NCBI GenBank assembly: GCA_005656395.1
Contig: SRSI01000044.1
Location: 1,550,001 to 1,614,000 of the forward strand
From: Strongyloides papillosus
Lineage: Eukaryota > Nematoda > Chromadorea > Rhabditida > Strongyloididae
Direction: 5' to 3'
Length of the DNA stretch: 64,000 nucleotides
The position numbers and the translations under genes are program-made. Within the stretch, counting starts at the first letter, position 1. Every line of letters starts with the position of its first letter. Shown here piece after piece: positions 57,308 through 64,000 of the stretch. The notes beneath the pieces are model-generated. The model saw nothing but the letters and a program-made list of their open reading frames with translations. It was not told where the DNA came from and ran no database searches.

Positions 57308-58296
57308 TGCTTGGGTTCACTTTATTCCTTTATAAAACACTATTTCAATTCAATTTATTTTTGCCAATGTCCTTGGCTCTTTAATAACTTTTAAGCAAAT
57401 ATTATGTATCTTTCTTTCAAAATTCTGACTAAAATCAATTTTGTTTAAAAATTTATTAATATTTAAAAGTAATAATTAATTTAATACCATAATACAAAAA
57501 AGTAATAAAATATAATAATTAATTGATAAAAAAAATTTGTTAAATTACTAAATTAACATTAAGGTTTTGTTTTAATAATAAAGAAATTTTTTATTTCCTA
57601 AAATTCAAATGCAGTTGTTATTTTCAACTATCTATGTCTTTTTTAGACAAATAAAAATGTTGTGGCAAGTAATTTGTTTCTTACTTTTTACGTCGTGATT
57701 TATTTATAAATTATTTGTATTTGTTTGACGCATCTTTGTCAAAAAATAAATTGTTAATTTTAATGCTTTTTTAATTTCAATATAGCTGTTGTTAAGATCT
57801 TCATAAACTTAACTTTAAAGAATACGCTGATATTTATTTTCACCGTAGATTCTATTCGTTGTAAATATAAAAAAAATAGTTATTTTTATCATACTACTTA
57901 AATTTCTAATTAAATTTTTTAAAAAGTTTATCAATAATGTACAAAAAAAAGATATATCTATTATTGTTATGAAGATTTATATAACATTGATTGCAATTGA
58001 TTTCAATGGTATAATTTTTACGATGCATAAATTTAAAGGAATGAAAGATATTTTAAAAGATCTGCTTATATTTCTATTTTATTTATCACAAATTAATAGC
58101 TTAATAAGAATTATTTTATTAATTTCTTTATATGAATTTCACCAAAGAATAATTTAACATTTAATGTCTTTATAAAAGTGTTAAACATCTTTATGCCAAA
58201 CTTTGATTTACTTTATTAATTATATTTGCAAAGAAATTGTCATACAATCACTTTCCATTATTTTTCAGTAGAACAATTTCGACTCTCCACCGGCAA
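57308..58296. other. AT-rich stretch, nothing recognised
   Basis: A short forward ORF at 57969-58157 has no recognisable domain. No other feature is seen. The last 20 bases before tRNA-Ile are GC-richer. Confidence 0.4.
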
Positions 58297-58370
58297 GCCG
58301 CCATAGCTCAGTCGGTTAGAGCGTGGGTCTAATAAGCCCAAGGTCGCAGGTTCGACCCCTGCTGGCGGCA
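58297..58370 (+). tRNA. tRNA-Ile(AAT)
   Basis: A complete cloverleaf on the forward strand. The acceptor GCCGCCA pairs perfectly with TGGCGGC and the discriminator is A. The anticodon arm is TGGGT CTAATAA GCCCA, giving AAT. The T-loop is TTCGACC. There is no intron, and T-runs for termination follow. Confidence 0.95.
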
Positions 58371-59019
58371 TATCTTTTGCCTTTTTTAGCGTTTTTTTTA
58401 TAAATTATAATGTATTTGTTTCTGTAAATTATCTTTGCTAATTTTTAGAAATAAATGAAATTCAACAAAAGTAATTTTTTTCATTATTTTATTTCTACTG
58501 TTATCAAAATATTTATCAATTATGCTTAGTCATAACAAAAGAAAATATAAATAATTATTATAGTGTATAATTTTACTAAAAAGTTGTAAGTAGTGAATTA
58601 ATAATTATTTATTTTTTAATTTTAAATGATAGTATTTTTATTTTCCAATAAAACAGATGAAATTTTATGTTTAAGTTTTCCCGAATTTTGGTTGACAGGA
58701 AAATTATTCCAGGAAAAATAAAAATTACTAGAGAAATAATTGTGAGAAAAATAAATTTCAGTGTTTTTTTCTGTAAATTAAACTCAGTATACGGTAGATA
58801 TATATTTTTTTAGATATACGTAAGATAACCCTGTCTATTATACATTGGGAAGAATTAAAATTAAAAAATTTTTGTCAAACTAAAGAAATTTTAAAGTTTA
58901 GTACAACATTCAAGTAAAAAACATTCCTTGCTATTTCTTCAAATTGCACAAAAACTTTTCTGTCAATTTTATGGTGTTAAATAAAAAGAAATTACTTTAT
59001 TTTAAATATTTTTAAAAGA
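58371..59019. other. AT-rich spacer, nothing recognised
   Basis: No feature seen between tRNA-Ile and the F4 repeat. Confidence 0.4.
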
Positions 59020-60256
59020 AATAACAATACCAAAAACTTCGTTTTTGTAAAAAACATACTTTTATATTGAAATTCATTTTGCGCACTCAAAAGTATGAAA
59101 ATAAATTTTGATTTTTATATTATCACTTTACCTGGCAATATAAAAGTATCGCCGTCCGAGGCATTTGAATACCTTATCGTTTGTGATTGAACTATAGTCG
59201 AAGCAAACATTTCTTTTAAATTATTTACATTTTGATCTTTATTGGTTAGAAATTAAAATACTTACTTTTGTAGAGACTTGTTTATAAATGTATTATTAGG
59301 TATATGCTTATTTTTTATTATTTTAATGAGAAAAGCTCTTATTATTTAATATTCAGTGATATCTTTTTGTAGTCTTCAACAAATATTTAAATGCCTCGGA
59401 CGGCGATACTTTTGTATTGCCAGGTAAAGTGATAATATGAAAATCATAATTTATTTTCATACTTTTGAGTGCGCAAAATGAATCTCAATATAAAAGTATG
59501 TTTTTTACAAAAACGAAGTTTTTGGTATTGTTATTTATTTTCATAATTTTTCGTGACAAAAATTAATTAAATTATCTACAAACTCTACAATGAAAAATGT
59601 TTATATTGCAAGTAGCCAAAAAACAGTTTCTAGGTACATCTTTTCAATCATGACATTAATTAATTTTTAAATCATTTAAATCTATATTAAACATAAGAAA
59701 AAAACAGTAAAAATTGTAAATTTGCAACAATAAAAAGAAAATAATTTACAAAAATTTTCACTTAAATGGATTTTAGTTTCTAAAAATATACATTAAAAAC
59801 GTTAAAAGTTAATATCTGAAGATTTTAAATCCAAAAAGTTAGAATTTTTTCTAAAGTCTAACTTGTTTTTAATATTATTGTCACAAAAAACCTTCTGGTG
59901 ATGCAAAAAAACTACGATTTTTTTATCTTTCTTGTATATTGTAACATAATTATTCAACACAAAGTAATGACACATATATATATTAAATTTGTATGTGTGT
60001 GTCAAATCTATAGTTAATTTACGGCCCAGCCATTAATTCAAAAAAATCACCATTTTTGGCACTTTGGCATTAATTATTTCCACTTTGGAAAAACTTTTTT
60101 GAAAATTTCTTTTTAAATTATGGTAGTCCATGTTGGGATCTACCTTCATGCAAAATTTCAGGGTCTAATTCTAAAATTAAAGAGGTCAAAAATGCTAACG
60201 TTGCATTTTTTGTTGCATACATACATCTACGAGTCAATATAAAAGTATATAAAAAT
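59020..60256 (-). mobile_element. Foldback composite repeat, family beta, copy F4
   Basis: It is the reverse complement of F2 along its whole length, foldback first and tail second, and looks nearly identical to it by eye. It ends AATATAAAAGTATATAAAAA. The high similarity of F2 and F4 suggests recent movement or gene conversion. ORFs here are by-products. Confidence 0.72.
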
Positions 60257-60578
60257 CTAATGATACTCAATCATTGAATATAAAATTTTAATTATTTAGA
60301 AAAAAAATATCTTAAAAATAATGATAACCAATTACTAAGTAACATCATTCATATATATTAAACTCTTTCTACAAATTAACCGTAGAAACATTATAAATCA
60401 TTATGAAAAAAAGCTACCTAACTTTAAGAATTAGTTTATTTCTTTTTAGTTGCTCTAAATTTTATCATATATAATATTTTTATAAACATTTAAAATGATT
60501 AAAAATACATGGTAGAAATAAATTAAATTGTTTTAATAACTTGTACTGATTTATATGAAGAATAAAAGCAAAACAATT

Positions 60579-60660
60579 CGCAGCCAGCAGGATTCGAACC
60601 TGCGCGGGCAAAGCCCAAGTGATTTCTAATCACTCTCCTTAACCGCTCGGACATAGCTGC
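60579..60660 (-). tRNA. tRNA-Ser(AGA)
   Basis: A complete class II tRNA on the reverse strand. The acceptor pairs GCAGCTA with TGGCTGC (one G-U) and the discriminator is G. The anticodon loop is TTAGAAA in stem GTGA/TCAC, giving AGA. The variable arm TTGGGCTTTGCCCGCG differs by one base from the other two serine genes. No element is adjacent. Confidence 0.95.
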
Positions 60661-61268
60661 ACAACCGCGTACCATCTAATAAGCCACCGAACAAAAATAT
60701 TTAGTAATGATTTTTGAAATCTTGTTGTATATAAATGTCACAAATAACTACCATACATTATTCAAAAAAATGTAGAATTTTACAAAAGACCTGTCAGCTT
60801 TAATAATTACCAGTAATCTGTAATAATATTATAAATTATTTTGGGTAACTACCATTTTTGTCTAAACATTTAAGCAAAACATACATATAAAAAAGGACTA
60901 TTTTTGAAATAGCGATCATTTTTTTATCTAAAAAAAATATTTCAAATGAGAATTAGTTGTTTTTTTTTTTAAAACAATCATATATTCTTTATGACATATT
61001 AAATATAATAATTATAGAAAAATTAATTAAAAATTTATTTTTTTTTCAAATTTTGTGTTTCCCTGTCGATTTCCTATATGGAGTATATTATGACGGCAGT
61101 GCTAAACAAGTGGTGCATTACACTATCTTTATCAGAAAATAAAAAAAACTAGTATAATTTATTTAAAAATTACATAAAATGCATTTTTTTAAACTATCGT
61201 TAACACTTCGTGTCGAGTAAAATGTTCCATTATTTTAGAAATCATTCTAAAAAAACTTTTATATATGT
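60661..61268. other. AT-rich spacer, nothing recognised
   Basis: A short ORF at 60957-61142 shows no domain. No other feature is seen. Confidence 0.4.
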
Positions 61269-61376
61269 ACGTTATGCCTGAACGTTCATCTAAGAGTCAT
61301 TTTAAAATATACGTTTTGCCTGAATATTCATCTAGAAATCTTTTTTAAACGTATGTTTTGCCTAAACGTTCGGGCG
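61269..61376 (+). repeat. Minisatellite, about 2.5 units of 40-45 bp
   Basis: Units start ACGTTATGCCTGAACGTTCA and recur with ACGTTTTGCCTGAATATTCA, then a partial ATGTTTTGCCTAAACGTTCG. Related bits (TGTTCAAGCAAAAC) follow downstream in inverted form. Confidence 0.7.
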
Positions 61377-61496
61377 AAATGTTCAAGCAAAACGGTCATT
61401 ATGAAGTAACCTGTAGGTGAATGTTCAGACAAAACTACAGTTTGCGTTATTTTGTAAGTTTTTCATAGTCATTTCAATTATTTTATTTTTCGCTTC

Positions 61497-62596
61497 TGCA
61501 CAAAGAATTTAACAATTTTTCAAATACTAAGTGAGAAAAAAAGTTTTAAACAACGCAAAATATTATATTGTTGCATAAAGTTTGTCATTTTTCACAAAAA
61601 TATATGTATTTGGCATTTTAATGTAATAGTGAAAAAATATTTTATGACAATTATGTTATCACTTGTGAATTTGTATATAAGCCTAAATTTTTTTTATTGT
61701 ACCACATAATACCACCTTTTTCTATTTCTTAAAATAAAAAGTAGGTTAATTAATATCTTTATGTCTTTTTATTATTTTATAGTACGTTTAATGAAAGTGT
61801 AAGATAGAATCGCCACATTGTTTTCTAAAGTAAGCATCACCAATAACTTATTTTTTTATGTATTATTTATTTAATCTTGATACTTTTTATGATATTATGC
61901 TTATCTTAAAGTATAACTAGTTTTTTATTTTATAAAATAATTTACTTTAAGTAAAGATTCCGTGTGATGTTGTTGACATTTTAATGAAGATCATTATTTT
62001 AAACAATTTACTAACAAAGATAAGTTCAAATATTTTAATAAAAAAATAACAAAAAGCAAAAACTATTATTTAACTACACAAAGTATTAACAATTAAAAAT
62101 ATTATTTTTGTATTTGTTTTTAATTTAAATATAAAGGTTATTTTTTACAATGTAGAAAAATGCGCATAATTTTAAAACTTTTCATAGGTTTAATTTTAAA
62201 AAAAGACCGTTTTCAAAGACATTATAAAAAAAAAATTTGAGTTTTATATGAGTATAATTTTACAAAAAAATGCAATTTCTAACAACTTTAACTATTAAAG
62301 CATATTAGAAAAACTACTATGATATGTTAATAAATGTTTTTTGTAAGAACATCTACAATCTTACTTAAAAATAACTTTCAATCTAATATTTTGGAATGTA
62401 TTGCAAAAAACATCTTAAAATTTAAGATAAAAACAATATAGCAGAAAAATAAAAGATAATTTTGACAACTTTTCAATTATTGTTTTAATTTTTATGTACG
62501 AAGTAGTTGAGATAAAATTAGTCACAAATAAAAAAAGTTCAAATTTTATTAAGTAGGAAAGATTTATTACATTTCACATTAAAACTTTCCCTTTTC
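61497..62596. mobile_element. MITE, R family copy 5 (diverged, opposite orientation)
   Basis: The interior is collinear with R3 (blocks around AAGATCATTATTTTAAACAA and AACAACGCAAAATATTA). The right end reads TTCCGTG before TA. The left end near CACAAAGAATTTAAC is uncertain. There is no ORF. Confidence 0.5.
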
Positions 62597-62948
62597 CGTG
62601 TAATTCTTTAAAATTATAAATATACTAAAATATTTAACAAAAGTAGAACTATTATTTTTTTAAATATTACATTAAATTAATGCCAATTATAACACAAAAA
62701 AAAATTATATTCGCAATTTGTCTCACAATCTACTCTAACATAATTTTAATGCATTAAATGTGTGAAAAATTATACTATAAATTGCACAAGAAATAAATTT
62801 TTACTAATTTGTCACCATATTTAAAATAAATTGCATTAAAAAACTATTAAACAATTGAAAATTATTATAAAAAGGTAATATAGGTTGAGATAATATGATG
62901 TAAAATTTAAATAATATTTTATCTAGAAATAAAAATGCCATCACTATG

Positions 62949-62957
62949 GCCTCCGTA
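62949..62957 (+). tRNA. Displaced 5' acceptor strand of tRNA-Asn(GTT)
   Basis: GCCTCCG (62949-62955) pairs with CGGGGGC at 63785-63791 in all seven positions with one G-U pair. T (position 8) and A follow. The A is probably a mutated G of the TG duplication. Confidence 0.82.
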
Positions 62958-63724
62958 CACTCAGAAGAGAATCCTCACCTTAAGGTGATGATTTTAAAAA
63001 CATCACCTTGAGGTGAGGATTTTGTTTAGAATAAAGTATACAGGAAAAATGTCTTACGAAGGTGTAACACAACATTGGAATTATATATCAAGTTGTCAAA
63101 ACATTGTTATTTCGTAACTTTTTTCTACTAATTTTAACTTATTAATATTTCTATTTTAGGTGTAAATTAAGGAGTGCCGACTAATTATTTATAAATAGAA
63201 TAAACTACAGATAAAGATAAGTTTTTTTTTACTTAAAATTTAGGTATTTTTTAGGCAATGCATGGAATTGTTACTTATATTTTAAAATCAACAGGAATAT
63301 TCAAGTATACAAGTAAGTTATTGTTTCAGTTAACATTTATAATTGTTTCTAGTTTGCAGGATAGGTGAATCTCACTATTTAGCATGCAGGTACGATTTAT
63401 TACCAATCTAGGCAAGTTTTACCACTATATTTATATTTATTATTTATTGCTTTTGTTGTCATTATCTTTCTTATATTTAAAGTTTTAAATATTCATTAAA
63501 TTGTTATATCTTTATTTTATAATAAAAAATCTTAATTATTACTTCTAATTGTTGAAATATAGCTATAAATAAGAACATTGCTATAAACAGATGTTCTAAG
63601 GCATTTTATTGGGGAAAGGTATCCCTTTTGTGTTTTTTTAAAATCATCACCTCAAGGTGATGAATTGGTATACGCACAAAAATCGACGAAATCATCACCT
63701 TGAGGTGATGCTTTCTTTCTGAGT

Positions 63725-63725
<1 letters not shown>
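62958..63725 (+). mobile_element. CACTC element B, inside tRNA-Asn(GTT)
   Basis: A 768-bp element with ends CACTCAGAA and TTCTGAGTG. TA at 62956-62957 and TG at 63726-63727 are the candidate 2-bp duplication, with one mismatch. Palindromes TCACCTTAAGGTGA and CATCACCTTGAGGTGA-type lie near each end. It is nearly identical to element A and carries the same eroded small gene (start ATGTCTTACGAAG at 63049) in the tRNA direction. In-frame stops after a VPT motif make that gene non-coding. Confidence 0.83.
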
Positions 63726-63789
<64 letters not shown>

Positions 63790-63792
63790 GCG
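63726..63792 (+). tRNA. tRNA-Asn(GTT), body; 5' acceptor strand displaced
   Basis: This is complete from positions 8-9 onward. The D-arm is GCGCAATCGGTTAGCGC, the anticodon arm TTCGG CTGTTAA CCGAA (anticodon GTT), and the T-arm GGTGG/CCACC. The 3' acceptor strand is CGGGGGC with discriminator G. Its 5' partner is 768 bp away at 62949-62955. Box A (TGGCGCAATCGG) and box B are intact, so a transcript beginning within the element's end is possible. Confidence 0.9.
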
Positions 63793-63864
63793 CATACTTT
63801 TGCTTTTAATCACAATTCTTACATGAAATTATTTTAAAATGTTTTTATTAACTTTATCTAAAAC

Positions 63865-64000
63865 GGATACACGTAAAGTGTTCAAAACTTTTTGTCAAAA
63901 AACGCGATTTAGATCATTCCACGTTTTTTGACAAAAAATGCATCTCAGAAATTGCATAGTGAAATAATGCATTTCTACTATACAATTAATAAAATGCAAA
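63865..64000. mobile_element. GGGTG-family element, copy E4, cut by the window end
   Basis: It starts GGATACACGTAAAGTG, a diverged form of the E3 right end read inward. It continues collinearly with GTTCAAAACTTTTTGTCAAA and the ATTGCATAGTGAAATAATGC block. It lies 72 bp downstream of tRNA-Asn and runs off the window. Confidence 0.7.

Noticed and set aside
55103..60005. Similar ORFs of 66 and 67 codons in two places (55103-55303 and 59802-60005)
   Set aside because: They are the same stretch of the beta foldback repeat in F3 and F4; conservation reflects repeat copying, not coding.

Overview
The window looks like a gene-poor, very AT-rich nuclear segment of a eukaryote, most likely an invertebrate animal. 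Supporting signs are eukaryotic tRNA genes (a tRNA-Tyr and a tRNA-Leu with introns just 3' of the anticodon), short introns with gtaagt donors, and a transposon mix of mariner-type, piggyBac-type, BED-finger hAT, MULE and Ty3/gypsy elements. The species cannot be named from the sequence. I see no certain host protein-coding gene. The window holds 15 tRNA loci and layer upon layer of mobile elements.

Layout. 0-7 kb: a tRNA-Gln with a TIR element at its 5' end, then a decayed retrotransposon pol interrupted by another TIR element. 7.2-10.3 kb: a TA-flanked element carrying a second nested element, then a mariner-derived foldback element. 12.56-18.34 kb: a nearly pristine Ty3/gypsy retrotransposon (389-bp LTRs differing at one base by eye, one uninterrupted gag-pol ORF, CATT target duplication). 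20.0-23.7 kb: a decayed hAT transposon with a 9-bp-TSD element inside it. 23.9-30.1 kb: large foldback composites and a three-layer nest at 27.3-30.1 kb. 33.0-35.3 kb: a non-autonomous LTR element with identical 82-bp LTRs. 38.5-42.2 kb: a piggyBac-type TTAA MITE and a MULE with TIRs, 8-bp TSD and a broken transposase. From 31 kb to the end there is a tRNA gene every 2-5 kb, set among several MITE families.

The most unusual signal is the link between tRNA genes and TIR elements. In tRNA-Lys(TTT), tRNA-Val(CAC) and tRNA-Asn(GTT) the 5' strand of the acceptor stem lies 770-935 bp from the rest of the tRNA. In each case the gap is filled by an element with CACTC...GAGTG-type ends and paired palindromes just inside each end. 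Each insertion lies between the acceptor strand and the D-arm, at about tRNA positions 7-10, with a 2-bp duplication (exact in Lys and Val, one mismatch in Asn). In all three the element has the same orientation relative to the tRNA. The Lys copy carries an apparently intact four-exon, 50-codon gene whose eroded relatives sit in the other two. Other TIR families (GG-starting ends, 8-9 bp duplications) sit exactly at the 5' ends of tRNA-Lys (a second hit), tRNA-Tyr and tRNA-Gln. A GGGTG-ended family lies 3 bp upstream of tRNA-Ser(TGA) and inside tRNA-Thr(AGT). The tRNA 5' region therefore behaves as an integration hotspot for several unrelated DNA transposon families.
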